Part shown: piece after piece, positions 1-8,289 of the stretch
How the letters are laid out: each line of letters opens with the position of its first letter
Position numbering within the stretch: position 1 is the first letter of the stretch
DNA from: CBDANO01 sp965197665
Lineage (GTDB): Bacteria > Chloroflexota > Dehalococcoidia > Lucifugimonadales > UBA3495
DNA length: 64,000 nucleotides
NCBI GenBank assembly: GCA_965197665.1
Contig: CBDANO010000003.1
Location: 310,001-374,000 of the forward strand
Direction of reading: 5' to 3'
Position numbers and translations under genes: made by a program
The notes under the pieces: model-generated
What the model saw: the letters and a program-made list of their open reading frames with translations, nothing else
What the model was told of the DNA's origin: nothing
The model's database searches: none

Positions 1-874
1 CCAGGGCGGTAACGCTGTGGCCTCGGACCAAGCGGGCTAGGCCGCAGATGCGCTCCGCCAACTCCGGATTGCGCTTATGGGGCATGGACGATGAGCCGGT
101 CTGCCCGTGGCCGAAGGGTTCTTCCAACTCGCGCAACTCGGTGCGCTGAAGAGAGCGGACCTCGGTGGCGAACTTTTCCAAGGACGCCGCAATCAACGCC
201 AAGGTCAATACGAAGTGGGCGTAACGGTCCCGTTGAACGATTTGGTTGGACACCGGCTCAGCCCGGAGGCCGAGGCTCAAGCAGACCCTTTCCTCCACCG
301 ACGGAGGGACGGTGGCGTGGGTCCCCACGGCGCCGGACACCTTGCCCACTCTAACGCTTCCCAAGGCCTCCACCAGCCTGGCCCTTTGCCGTTTCAATTC
401 CTCCCACCACAACGCCAGCTTGAGGCCGAAGGTCATTGGCTCGGCGTGGACGCCGTGGGTGCGGCCCATCATCATGGTGTCCTTATGATTGACGGCCTGC
501 TCTCGAAGGAGCCGAATAGCCTCGTCCAAGCCTTGGAGCAGCAAATCGCCGGCCTCGGACAACTGAAGGGCTTGGGCCGTGTCCAGCATGTCCGACGAAG
601 TGAGTCCCAGATGCAGCCACCTGCCCTCGGGCCCCATGTCTTCGGTGATGGACGTTAGGAAAGCCGTAACGTCGTGGCGGGTGGTCTCGAATATTTCCGT
701 CATGCGGCGGTGATTGTATTCGGCCAAGCGGAGGCGCTCCATGTCTTCCCGGGGAATTACTCCTTCCTCGGTCCAAGATTCGCAGACCGCCAACTCCACT
801 TGCAGCCACTTGCGGTACTTGTTTTCGTCGGACCAGACTTTCTTCATGGCGGGCCGGGAGTACCGGTCAATCAT
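1..874 (-). CDS. purB: adenylosuccinate lyase, partial (C-terminus off the left edge)
   Basis: Catalyses two fumarate-releasing steps of purine synthesis (SAICAR to AICAR, adenylosuccinate to AMP) in the cytoplasm. This reading frame has no stop inside the window, so only about 291 N-terminal residues of the usual 430-450 are seen. Visible landmarks in order are the start MIDRYSRPAMKKVW, the TSSDMLDT substrate loop, GRTHGVHAEP with a catalytic-type His, and the fumarase/aspartase superfamily signature GSSSMPHKRNP near the window edge. The ATG shares bases with the TGA of the upstream phosphatase (ATGA overlap), so translation is probably coupled. It is the last visible gene of a minus-strand purine operon with guaA, purD and purE. 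Confidence 0.95.
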   Translation of the reverse strand, partial: MIDRYSRPAMKKVWSDENKYRKWLQVELAVCESWTEEGVIPREDMERLRLAEYNHRRMTEIFETTRHDVTAFLTSITEDMGPEGRWLHLGLTSSDMLDTAQALQLSEAGDLLLQGLDEAIRLLREQAVNHKDTMMMGRTHGVHAEPMTFGLKLALWWEELKRQRARLVEALGSVRVGKVSGAVGTHATVPPSVEERVCLSLGLRAEPVSNQIVQRDRYAHFVLTLALIAASLEKFATEVRSLQRTELRELEEPFGHGQTGSSSMPHKRNPELAERICGLARLVRGHSVTAL

Positions 875-1632
875 TCGTCGCCCTCCCGGTGGACGCCGAT
901 ATTCCTGGGCGGCGCGCCCGGACCGGATTGGTCAGGGCCGGGACGATACCCGTTCCGTTGATACTCCTGCACTGCTTTGAGGATGTCATCGAAGCCACCG
1001 AAGGGGCGGTAAGGAATATTCTCGCTGCCGCACTTCTCGGCCAGGGTGCGGTGAGCGAAGAGCACGTCTACCCGGGGCGCCGCCTCGAAGTCGGAGATAC
1101 CGTCCCCGGCGTAGAACACGAAGTGCCCGTCCCGGCGGTACTTGTCCACCACCAAGGCTTTGGAGTTGCCTTGCCGCTCTTGACCGGGCCGGGCGTGGTG
1201 GTACTCGTAGGATATGCCTTGAGCGTCGAAGCGGGTTTCCACCGCGTAAACCGGTACTTCCAGCAGCCCTTCCTTTTCGAGCAACGCTTCGATGTAGAAG
1301 TCTAGGCCCTGGCTCACGATAGCTATGGGTATGCCCTCGGCCCGGCAATAGTCGGACAGCTCTTTGAAGTGGGGGCGAAGATTGGCTTGTTGCTTGACAT
1401 AATCCTGCATGCCGGACCGGCCGGTCCGCATATCGCGAAAAGTGATCTCTTGGTACTCTTTCAGGGTGATTTCGCCGGCGCGGAACTGCCGGCGCACGTC
1501 CTCCCACGCCGGGCCGCCGAAGCGCCGCAACAGCAGTTCGGCCACGTTTTGCTCCGCGGCGGTATCGTCGAAATCGCTCAGTACCGCGGGAGGTCTTCTA
1601 GCGTTCCCGGAGCTGTCGCCGGTAGTCCTCAT
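871..1632 (-). CDS. HAD-family phosphatase (MtnX/phosphoserine phosphatase-like) inside the purine operon
   Basis: HAD hydrolase with all four motifs: DFDDT (nucleophile Asp, about residue 20), IVSQG (motif II Ser), a Lys in GNSKALVV (motif III) and GDGISDFEAA (motif IV acidic pair). Overall it resembles the MtnX-like branch (2-hydroxy-3-keto-5-methylthiopentenyl-1-phosphate phosphatase / PSP type). I chose the ATG giving MRTTGDSS; the frame is open for 16 more codons deeper into purE, and even this start overlaps the purE 3' end by about 35 bases. Its stop overlaps the purB start. No methionine-salvage gene is nearby, so methionine salvage is not supported; a nucleotide or purine-intermediate phosphatase role is an inference from position only. 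Confidence 0.8.
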   Translation of the reverse strand: MRTTGDSSGNARRPPAVLSDFDDTAAEQNVAELLLRRFGGPAWEDVRRQFRAGEITLKEYQEITFRDMRTGRSGMQDYVKQQANLRPHFKELSDYCRAEGIPIAIVSQGLDFYIEALLEKEGLLEVPVYAVETRFDAQGISYEYHHARPGQERQGNSKALVVDKYRRDGHFVFYAGDGISDFEAAPRVDVLFAHRTLAEKCGSENIPYRPFGGFDDILKAVQEYQRNGYRPGPDQSGPGAPPRNIGVHREGDE

Positions 1633-2056
1633 ATGCCTGCCTGATTGAATCGTGCTTGAGACCCAGTATCTCGGCGGCAAGGTAGGCCGCGTTGCGGGCG
1701 CCCCACGCCCCCACCGCCACGCAGGCGACGGGGATACCCGGAGGCATCTGGGCGGTGGCTAGAAGGGCGTCCATTCCCTTGAGCTCGCTGGAGGCCAGGG
1801 GCACGCCGATTACGGGGATAGTAGTCCAGGAGGCCAACACCCCTCCCAGGGCCGCCGAGCCGCCGGCGGCCGCTATCAGGACCTCGATGCCCCGGTCCCG
1901 GGCCTGGACGGCGTATTCCTGTACCCGCTCCGGGGTGCGGTGCGCCGACATGACCCTTACCTCGTAGTCGATGCTGAGTTGCTCAAGGGTGTTCATTGTT
2001 TCTAGGACGACCGGTTCGTCGGAGGCGCTTCCCATGACAACACCGACTAAGGGCAT
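1598..2056 (-). CDS. purE: N5-carboxyaminoimidazole ribonucleotide mutase
   Basis: PurE class I, 152 residues, the usual length. It interconverts N5-CAIR and CAIR. The N-terminus has the GVVMGSASDEPV nucleotide-binding loop, followed by VMSAHRTPERV with the active-site His, and IAAAGGSAALGG in place of the common AGGAAHLPG loop. Starts at ATG. No purK is visible in the window, so N5-CAIR supply must come from elsewhere. Lies between an acidic unknown and the HAD phosphatase, and its 3' end overlaps the phosphatase start. Confidence 0.95.
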   Translation of the reverse strand: MPLVGVVMGSASDEPVVLETMNTLEQLSIDYEVRVMSAHRTPERVQEYAVQARDRGIEVLIAAAGGSAALGGVLASWTTIPVIGVPLASSELKGMDALLATAQMPPGIPVACVAVGAWGARNAAYLAAEILGLKHDSIRQAYEDYRRQLRER

Positions 2057-2094
2057 AGGGGGCTCCTTTCGCTGGTCAAAGCCGGGACCAGCGG

Positions 2095-2571
2095 CTAAAC
2101 TTCCAACTCGTCTCGGAATGCTTCCACCAAGGCTTGCTCCAGAGCGTCCCGGTCCGGCCTTATATCCACCCCGTTGACGTGAAGGGCGGGGCCGTTCTCG
2201 GTCAGCACCACTTCGACGGCTATTTCCCGCTCCCCGTCTTCATCCCACGACAGGACCGTGGTGATTAGCTCGTCATAATCGTCTTCGTCGTCGTCCAAGA
2301 CTTGCTCATAGTCGCGGCCGTCTTCATCCGGCCCGGTATCGTCGTCCGCGTCCCACGAAACGATTGTTTCGACTTCTCCCGCGCCGTTCAAGAGGGTGGC
2401 GTTCATCTCCGACAGCATCCCCGAGACGCCGAGGGATTCCGACAAACGAGACATTCCATCCCGGGCCTTCATCAACTCCGCTTGTTCTTCGTCGGCCCGC
2501 CGCCGCCGGTCGGCCCGCACTTGGGCCAACTCTTCCCGGAGTCCAACGAGAGTATCACGCCAGGCCATCAC
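2095..2571 (-). CDS. conserved-looking acidic protein of unknown function
   Basis: 158 residues, not recognised. The first ~45 residues (LREELAQVRADRRRRADEEQ) look like a charged coiled coil. The middle holds two similar segments, ETIVSWDADDD and TTVLSWDEDGE, separated by a very acidic run rich in Asp/Glu, and the C-terminal ~40 residues resemble a small alpha/beta fold (VVLTENGPALHVNG). No signal peptide or membrane segment. Two adjacent Met codons could start it. It sits 38 bases upstream of purE and 177 bases downstream of purD on the same strand, so it is probably co-transcribed with the purine genes. I assign no function. Confidence 0.6.
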   Translation of the reverse strand: MMAWRDTLVGLREELAQVRADRRRRADEEQAELMKARDGMSRLSESLGVSGMLSEMNATLLNGAGEVETIVSWDADDDTGPDEDGRDYEQVLDDDEDDYDELITTVLSWDEDGEREIAVEVVLTENGPALHVNGVDIRPDRDALEQALVEAFRDELEV

Positions 2572-2748
2572 TTCACTTCCTGTAGAGGGGTCCGGGCCCG
2601 CTCTATGAAAAGGGCGGGCAACTCCGCTTCTTCAATCCACCCGGCAAACTTCGCCGAATGCCGCCAGCGTTTCATGCAGTATTTTGGCAGTATTTTTAGC
2701 GGCATTCTTGGATGGACGGCTGCGCCCGTTCAAGTGCTTCCCGCGAAC

Positions 2749-4101
2749 CTATCCAGCCGCCGCTTGGGGGTCCGTTGACCATGGCGCAACTGCATCTTTA
2801 GCTTCTGCGATGTCGGTCCGGTACTGGGCCCCGTGGAATCGAATTCTACGGACTCTATCATACGCCCTGGACCGCGCCTGTACCAGGGATTCGCCGCGGC
2901 CCACCACCGTAAGGACCCGTCCGCCGGCGGTAATCAGCCTCCCGTCAGGGCTATCGTCCTCTCGTTGAGTCGCCGCGTGGAATATTATCGTACTTTCTTC
3001 CGTATTGTCTTCAGCGCTTTCTTCGGCAGCCGCCGGACCGGCGTCGTCCAGTCCGATTATTTCGAACCCCGTTTCGTATGACGCCGGGTATCCGGCTGAG
3101 GCCATTACTACCCCGACGCAGGATAAGGCGTTCCACTCCACGGGGACTTGGCTCAGCCGGCCTTCGGCGCAGGCGAGCATTACTTCCAGGGGGTCGGCGG
3201 CCATTCGGGGCAACATTACTTGGGCTTCGGGGTCACCCATGCGGCAGTTGAACTCCAACACCTTGGGTCCCTGCTCAGTTAACATAAGGCCAGCATAGAG
3301 TATACCCCGGTAAGGAGTGCCGCGCTTGGCCATAGCTTGGACTACCGGACGCATCACCGTGTCCTCCACTTGCTGGGCCAGCGGCTCGCTCCAAAAGTGC
3401 GGAGGGGCAAAGGCCCCCATACCCCCGGTGTTAGGTCCCCGGTCTCCCGTCTCCAACCGCTTGTAATCGCACGCGGCAGTCAGGGCAGAGATCGAATCTC
3501 CGTCGCTGAAAGCGAACACGCTGACCTCGGGGCCGCATAGCAGTTCCTCTATTAGAACAGTTTCTCCCGCCGCGCCGAAAACACCGCCGCTCATACACGC
3601 CCGGACCGCGGCGGCGGCCTCTTGCGCCGACGCACAAAGAGCTACCCCTTTTCCGGCGGCGAGGCCGTCGGCTTTGACTACGCAGGGTCCGGAATGCTTT
3701 TCCAAGAACGCCAAGGCATCCCGCTGCTCCCGGAAGACGCGAAAGTCGGGGCCTGGGACTCCGGCCTCCCGCATTACCTCGCGGGCAAAGCTCTTGCTGG
3801 TTTCGATCCGGGCCGCCGCCTTAGCGGGGCCGAAGACCGGAACGCCCCGGGCGGTAAGTTGGTCGGCTAAACCCAGGGCCAAGGGAAGCTCCGGTCCCAC
3901 TACCACCAAGTCGATGCTCAGGCGCCGGGCGGCTTGGAGGACCCCCGAAAGGTCATCGGGTCTTACGTCCAAGTTGACGGCGGCCGCCGCCGTCCCGGCA
4001 TTGCCGTTGGTCACCCAAACTCCCTCGGCCTGGGGGCTCTGATTTATCCTCCAGACCAAGGCGTGCTCCCGGGCACCTGAGCCTACGACAAGAACTTTCA
4101 C
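2749..4101 (-). CDS. purD: phosphoribosylamine-glycine ligase (GAR synthetase)
   Basis: ATP-grasp enzyme of purine synthesis making GAR from phosphoribosylamine, glycine and ATP. The N-terminus has VLVVGSGAREHAL, the ATP-grasp core has VVKADGLAAGKGV, the family signature GDRGPNTGGMGAF is intact, and LEFNCRMGDPEAQ supplies metal ligands. 450 residues is a little long for PurD because of an acidic Glu/Asp/Thr-rich insertion near residue 370 (AAAEESAEDNTEES). Starts at GTG, the only start that preserves the N-terminal glycine loop. Confidence 0.96.
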   Translation of the reverse strand: MKVLVVGSGAREHALVWRINQSPQAEGVWVTNGNAGTAAAAVNLDVRPDDLSGVLQAARRLSIDLVVVGPELPLALGLADQLTARGVPVFGPAKAAARIETSKSFAREVMREAGVPGPDFRVFREQRDALAFLEKHSGPCVVKADGLAAGKGVALCASAQEAAAAVRACMSGGVFGAAGETVLIEELLCGPEVSVFAFSDGDSISALTAACDYKRLETGDRGPNTGGMGAFAPPHFWSEPLAQQVEDTVMRPVVQAMAKRGTPYRGILYAGLMLTEQGPKVLEFNCRMGDPEAQVMLPRMAADPLEVMLACAEGRLSQVPVEWNALSCVGVVMASAGYPASYETGFEIIGLDDAGPAAAEESAEDNTEESTIIFHAATQREDDSPDGRLITAGGRVLTVVGRGESLVQARSRAYDRVRRIRFHGAQYRTDIAEAKDAVAPWSTDPQAAAG

Positions 4102-4164
4102 AAGCTGATCCCCCGGACTGTCAACGGTGGATATGACGCCGGCGCGACGAGCGGACGGCCCCGT

Positions 4165-4530
4165 TCAGCCGGCGGCCACCGGTATTCTGGCGTCCAATTG
4201 CCGGGCAAAGGCCGAGACTGCGGCCGGGTCTCTGGTCAGGGTCTCGGAAAGGCCGCGGATGCGCAGCAACCCGGTAGCAATAGCTACCTCCCGGGCCAAA
4301 TGATAATCGTGAAAGCTGGACTTCATTTCCAGGTCAACCCGGGCATTCGGCGTTGGCGCGACTTGGCCGTCTTTGGCCAGGGTGTAGAGCCACAGGGTCC
4401 CTTGTCCTTGCCCAAGGCTCTTAAGAGTGGACAGCCAGCTATGCAACTCTTCGAACTTGGAGAAGGTGAAGCCGCCGCTGGCGTAGCCGGGCCGGCGGCA
4501 AACGACTACGATTTTCGTTCCGTTATTCAT
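4165..4530 (-). CDS. small protein of unknown function between guaA and purD
   Basis: About 121 residues from the ATG giving MNNGTKIVVVCRRPGYA; the open frame extends 21 codons further upstream but the extension looks non-coding. It has a basic N-terminal beta strand, a central segment with FSKFEELHSWLSTL, a strand pair around GTLWLYTLAKDGQV, and an Ala-rich C-terminal helix. No catalytic motif or membrane segment is seen. It lies on the same strand as its purine neighbours, with 63 bases to purD, so co-transcription is likely. Function unknown. Confidence 0.5.
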   Translation of the reverse strand: MNNGTKIVVVCRRPGYASGGFTFSKFEELHSWLSTLKSLGQGQGTLWLYTLAKDGQVAPTPNARVDLEMKSSFHDYHLAREVAIATGLLRIRGLSETLTRDPAAVSAFARQLDARIPVAAG

Positions 4531-4612
4531 CCACTCACTTTTGGTGACTTCCAGGGGGTTGTTTTGTAGCGGCCAACGGCGGCCTACTCCCATGTTGGCG
4601 GCTACTGGCGGC

Positions 4613-6265
4613 CTACTCCCACTCGATGGTGCCCGGCGGTTTGCTGGTGATGTCGTACACTACCCGGGTGACGCCGGGTACTTCATTTACGATGCGGTTG
4701 GAGATGCGCGCCAAGACCTCGTAGGGGAGGCGGACCCAGTCGGCGGTCATGGCGTCCTCGCTGCTTACCGCCCGGATAGCGCAAACGTAACCGTAGGTCC
4801 GGTAGTCTCCCATCACGCCCACGGTGCGAGTATCGCTAAGCACGGCAAAACTCTGCCAGAGCTGGTCATACAGGTTGGCGCCCTTCACCTCGTCAATCAC
4901 TATCCAATCGCAGGCCCGGAGCATTTCCAGACGCTCTTGAGTGACTTCTCCAATGACTCTGATAGCCAGGCCGGGGCCGGGGAAGGGCTGGCGGTACACC
5001 ATTTCCGGGGGCAATCCCAGTTCCAAGCCCACTTCCCTTACCTCGTCCTTGAAGAGGTAGCGCAACGGCTCCACTAGGTTGAGCTTCATGTGTTGGGGCA
5101 GCCCACCGACGTTGTGGTGGGTCTTGATGCGGGCCGAGGCCCGGTTATCCGGAGTGTCGCTCTCGATCACGTCAGGGTAGAGAGTGCCTTGGGCCAGGAA
5201 ATCGATCTGCCCCAACTCCGACGCCGCGGACTCGAACACCCGGATGAACTCCTCCCCAATAACCTTTCGCTTGGCTTCCGGGTCGGTGATTCCGGCTAGG
5301 CGGGCCAAGAACCGGTCCGAGGCTTGGGAGTAGACCAAGTTCAAGCCCAAGTTGCGATTGAAGGTAGCTTGGACCCGTTCCGCCTCTTCCCGCCTCAGCA
5401 AGCCGTTGTTAACGAATATGCAGGTCAGTTGGTCCCCGATGGCGCGGTGGAGCAGGACGGCGGTCACCGCCGAGTCAACCCCTCCGGAGAGGGCGCAGAT
5501 GACCCGGCCTTCTCCCACTTGCTCGCGGACCCGGCGTATAGAATCGACTACGAAATTCCGGGGCGTCCAGTCACGGGAGCAATCACAACTTTTGGAGAGG
5601 AAATTTTCCAGTATCGAGGCGCCCAAAGGGGTGTGCTGCACTTCCGGGTGAAACTGTAGCCCGAAAACGTCCTTACCGTTGCCGATGGCCGCGACGGGCG
5701 AGTTTTCGGTATAAGCCGCGGAAGCAAAGCCGGGCGGAAGCTCCTCCACCCGGTCGCCGTGACTCATCCATACCTGGAAAGTGGGCGGCATGCCCTCGAA
5801 CAAAGGGACTTGGGCCGCGTCTTGGTGCAGCACCGCCGAGCCGTATTCCTGCTTCGCGCCGCGGGCTACCCTGCCGCCCAGTTGGTGAACAAGGGCCTGC
5901 ATGCCGTAGCAAATGCCCAGCACGGGCAGCCGCCGCTCGAATACCCAGTCCGGTACCAACGGGGCGCCCGGTTCGTGGACGCTGGCGGGACCGCCGGAAA
6001 GAATCACTCCTTTGGGCTTGACGTGCCGGATGGATTCCCACGAGGAGGAAGGGGAAACAATCTCGGAATACACTTTTAGATCGCGGACGCGGCGGGCTAT
6101 CAGGTGGCTGTATTGGGAGCCAAAGTCGACGATTACGACGCATTCTTTGACGGATTGAGGACCGGCTTCCTCCTCGGCCCCCGCTCCTTCCAAGCCCTTG
6201 GCAATCTGTAGGTAGGCCGACACTTCCAGGTCGTCGCTGGCAGCAACTCGCCGGCCCTTGGGCAA
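4613..6265 (-). CDS. guaA: GMP synthase (glutamine-hydrolysing)
   Basis: Converts XMP to GMP using glutamine. The class I amidotransferase domain comes first, with VILSGGPASV, the nucleophile Cys in LGICYGMQAL and the His/Glu pair in GLQFHPEVQHT. The ATP pyrophosphatase domain follows with the SGGVDSAV P-loop, and the C-terminal dimerisation domain ends KPPGTIEWE as is typical. The core begins at VVIVDFGSQYSH, but no ATG/GTG/TTG lies just before it. The first usable codon is a TTG giving a ~42-residue acidic N-terminal extension. The best Shine-Dalgarno (GGGAGG) lies about 24 bases before that TTG, so the true start is uncertain. Head of the minus-strand purine operon. Confidence 0.95.
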   Translation of the reverse strand: MPKGRRVAASDDLEVSAYLQIAKGLEGAGAEEEAGPQSVKECVVIVDFGSQYSHLIARRVRDLKVYSEIVSPSSSWESIRHVKPKGVILSGGPASVHEPGAPLVPDWVFERRLPVLGICYGMQALVHQLGGRVARGAKQEYGSAVLHQDAAQVPLFEGMPPTFQVWMSHGDRVEELPPGFASAAYTENSPVAAIGNGKDVFGLQFHPEVQHTPLGASILENFLSKSCDCSRDWTPRNFVVDSIRRVREQVGEGRVICALSGGVDSAVTAVLLHRAIGDQLTCIFVNNGLLRREEAERVQATFNRNLGLNLVYSQASDRFLARLAGITDPEAKRKVIGEEFIRVFESAASELGQIDFLAQGTLYPDVIESDTPDNRASARIKTHHNVGGLPQHMKLNLVEPLRYLFKDEVREVGLELGLPPEMVYRQPFPGPGLAIRVIGEVTQERLEMLRACDWIVIDEVKGANLYDQLWQSFAVLSDTRTVGVMGDYRTYGYVCAIRAVSSEDAMTADWVRLPYEVLARISNRIVNEVPGVTRVVYDITSKPPGTIEWE

Positions 6266-6344
6266 CTTTTCCGCAGTCGTGGCTGGGCCTCCCTAGCGCG
6301 AATTCGGGAAGACGTTTAGAAGGTGCGGCCCCTGGCTTGCCGGT

Positions 6345-6373
6345 ATTATACCCGGCGCCTCCAGAGGAGTATA
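6345..6373 (-). promoter_or_regulatory. putative promoter of the guaA-pur operon
   Basis: On the minus strand a perfect TATAAT (6350 down to 6345) lies about 80 bases upstream of the chosen guaA start, in the divergent gap between guaA and the plus-strand Sua5 gene. The -35 position 17 bases upstream (TATACT) is a poor match to TTGACA, so only the -10 box is convincing. Confidence 0.35.
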
Positions 6374-6507
6374 GAAGGCGTATAGGCCCTCCGGTCTAAA
6401 TCCCTCTTTCCGGTCAGGGGCTATGTTATACTCGGCCGCGGAGGCATACGAAGGTGGAAGGGCCGGTTTTGCGACCGTACCGCGCTGATTGGTCCCGCTG
6501 ACAGATT

Positions 6508-7125
6508 GTGCTAATCGCAAGGCGCCAACAGGAAATTGAAGAGGCAGTCCGGTTGCTCAAGACCGGCGGAGTCATCGTGTTCCCCACGGACACGCTGTAC
6601 GGGTTGGGCGCCGACCCCTTCTCAAGTCCAGCCTTGGAGCGGGTGTGCTCCATCAAGGGTAGACCCCCGGGAATGGCATTGCCCCTGCTGGTAAGCGGCT
6701 GGGAACAAGCAAGCTTGGTAGCCCGGCGGCTGCCGGAGGCCGGGGCCGCGCTGGCCGGTAAGTTTTGGCCCGGCGCGTTGACTCTGGTCCTGCCCAAGTG
6801 CCCCCAAGTGCCCGACCTGATTACCGGCGGCGGGGATACCGTGGCGGTCCGGATGCCCGACCATGAGGTACCTCTGGCCTTGGCCTGCGAGCTGGGCGGT
6901 CCTATTACCGGGACCAGCGCCAACCGGAGCGGCGGCCCGGACCTGCTTACTGTACAGGCGTTGGAAGCGGAACTGGGCGGCCAAGTGGATTACATAATAT
7001 CATCTCCGGCGGCCCTCGGTGGCATCCCTTCTACGGTGGTCGACATTACCGGCAAGGCGCCTCGGTTGGTGCGGGAAGGCGCTTTGCCCTTCCGCGACGT
7101 GTTATCTGCGTGGAGCGGCGTCTGA
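6508..7125 (+). CDS. threonylcarbamoyl-AMP synthase (Sua5/YciO/YrdC family)
   Basis: Makes threonylcarbamoyl-AMP from Thr, bicarbonate and ATP for t6A37 modification of ANN-decoding tRNAs. 205 residues, a single YrdC-type domain without the C-terminal Sua5 extension. Visible motifs are LKTGGVIVFPTDTLYGLG at the N-terminus, KGRPPGMALPLLV with the nucleotide-binding Lys/Arg, and GPITGTSANRSGG. GTG start. First gene of the plus-strand run, divergent from guaA. Confidence 0.92.
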   Translation: MLIARRQQEIEEAVRLLKTGGVIVFPTDTLYGLGADPFSSPALERVCSIKGRPPGMALPLLVSGWEQASLVARRLPEAGAALAGKFWPGALTLVLPKCPQVPDLITGGGDTVAVRMPDHEVPLALACELGGPITGTSANRSGGPDLLTVQALEAELGGQVDYIISSPAALGGIPSTVVDITGKAPRLVREGALPFRDVLSAWSGV

Positions 7126-7182
7126 CCACTGGGCGGGACCTAAACGCCCTGATCCCCTTATGAGTGAACCGGTGGTTATCGC

Positions 7183-8211
7183 GTGAGGAATAGCAACATC
7201 GCCGTGCTTGCCGATTACGAGCATTACCGCAGCGCCCTGGAAGAGGAACTCAAGGCAGTCTTTTCCTCCAGGGAGGGCATCCTATACGACGTGCTCCGGT
7301 ACCACTTTGGGTGGACTGACGAGCGGGGTACACCGGAGGACAACCCAACTCCCTGCCACTTCCCGTCCCTGCTGGCCCTAGCGTGCTGTGAGGCGGTCAG
7401 CGGGGATTTCCGCCCGGCGCTGCCGGCCGCGGCGGGGATAGAGTTGGTGCACAACTTCACCTTGGTGCACGGGGACGTGCAGTCGGGCCGGCCGGAAACT
7501 CAAGACCGTCCCAGCATCTGGTGGGTGTGGGGTCCGGCCCAGGCTATCAACGCGGGAGACGGTTTGCACGCCTTGGGGCGTACTACTATAATGCGCCTCG
7601 CCCAGCGGGGAGTCCCTGCGGAATTGGTGCTCCGAGCCGTCGAATCCTTGGACCGCGCCTGCCTAACCCTTTGCGAGGGCCAGTACATGGACCTGGAATT
7701 CCAGGAGCAACTCCTGGTAACCGAAGCGGCCTACTTCGACATGATTGGCCGGAAGACCGGGTCCCTCACCGGGTGCGCGGCGGAGACGGGCAGCCTGGCC
7801 GCCGGCGGCAGCTTGACCGCCAGCTTCTTCGAAATGGGCAAGCAAATGGGACTGGCCTGGCAAATCAGCCGCGACGTCTCCGACCTGTGGGGCGACCGGG
7901 GCGACGGGATGACTGCCAGCAACGTGCTCAACAAGAAGAAAAGCTTGCCTCTGATCCACACCCTGGAGAAGGCCGACTTGGCCGTCAAACGGGACCTGGG
8001 GAGCCTGTACTCTAAGCGAGTCTTGGAGCCGGAAGACGCGGCCCGGTTGGTTGACATTTTGGAGCAGGCTAATGCCCGCCGGTTCGCCCAAGAAAAAGCG
8101 GCCCAATTGCTGGACCAAGGCTTGGAATCTCTCCGGGAAGCGGGCTTATCCGCCGGGGCGATGGATAATCTAGGGCGTCTGGGGAAGTGGGCGTTGCAGG
8201 GCGCCGGCTAG
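7183..8211 (+). CDS. polyprenyl synthetase family protein with degraded Asp-rich motifs
   Basis: The 342-residue all-helical sequence matches trans-isoprenyl diphosphate synthases in order: HNFTLVHGD where the first Asp-rich motif should be, AINAGDGLHALG, GRKTGSLTGCAAETGSLAAG, and QISRDVSDLWGD where the second Asp-rich motif should be, followed by NKKKSLPLIHTLE. Active homologues have DDxxD at both sites to bind Mg-diphosphate. Here the first reads GDVQS and the second RDVSD, so at least one key Asp is lost in each. The fold is confident, but prenyl-transfer activity is doubtful; it could be a non-catalytic partner. GTG start. Confidence 0.8.
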   Translation: MRNSNIAVLADYEHYRSALEEELKAVFSSREGILYDVLRYHFGWTDERGTPEDNPTPCHFPSLLALACCEAVSGDFRPALPAAAGIELVHNFTLVHGDVQSGRPETQDRPSIWWVWGPAQAINAGDGLHALGRTTIMRLAQRGVPAELVLRAVESLDRACLTLCEGQYMDLEFQEQLLVTEAAYFDMIGRKTGSLTGCAAETGSLAAGGSLTASFFEMGKQMGLAWQISRDVSDLWGDRGDGMTASNVLNKKKSLPLIHTLEKADLAVKRDLGSLYSKRVLEPEDAARLVDILEQANARRFAQEKAAQLLDQGLESLREAGLSAGAMDNLGRLGKWALQGAG

Positions 8212-8289
8212 CCCCCAATACGCCAGCTTGACGAATACGGCCCCGGCTGAGCCGACCGCCGCGAAAAAGCCAAAGAACGTAAGAAAGAC

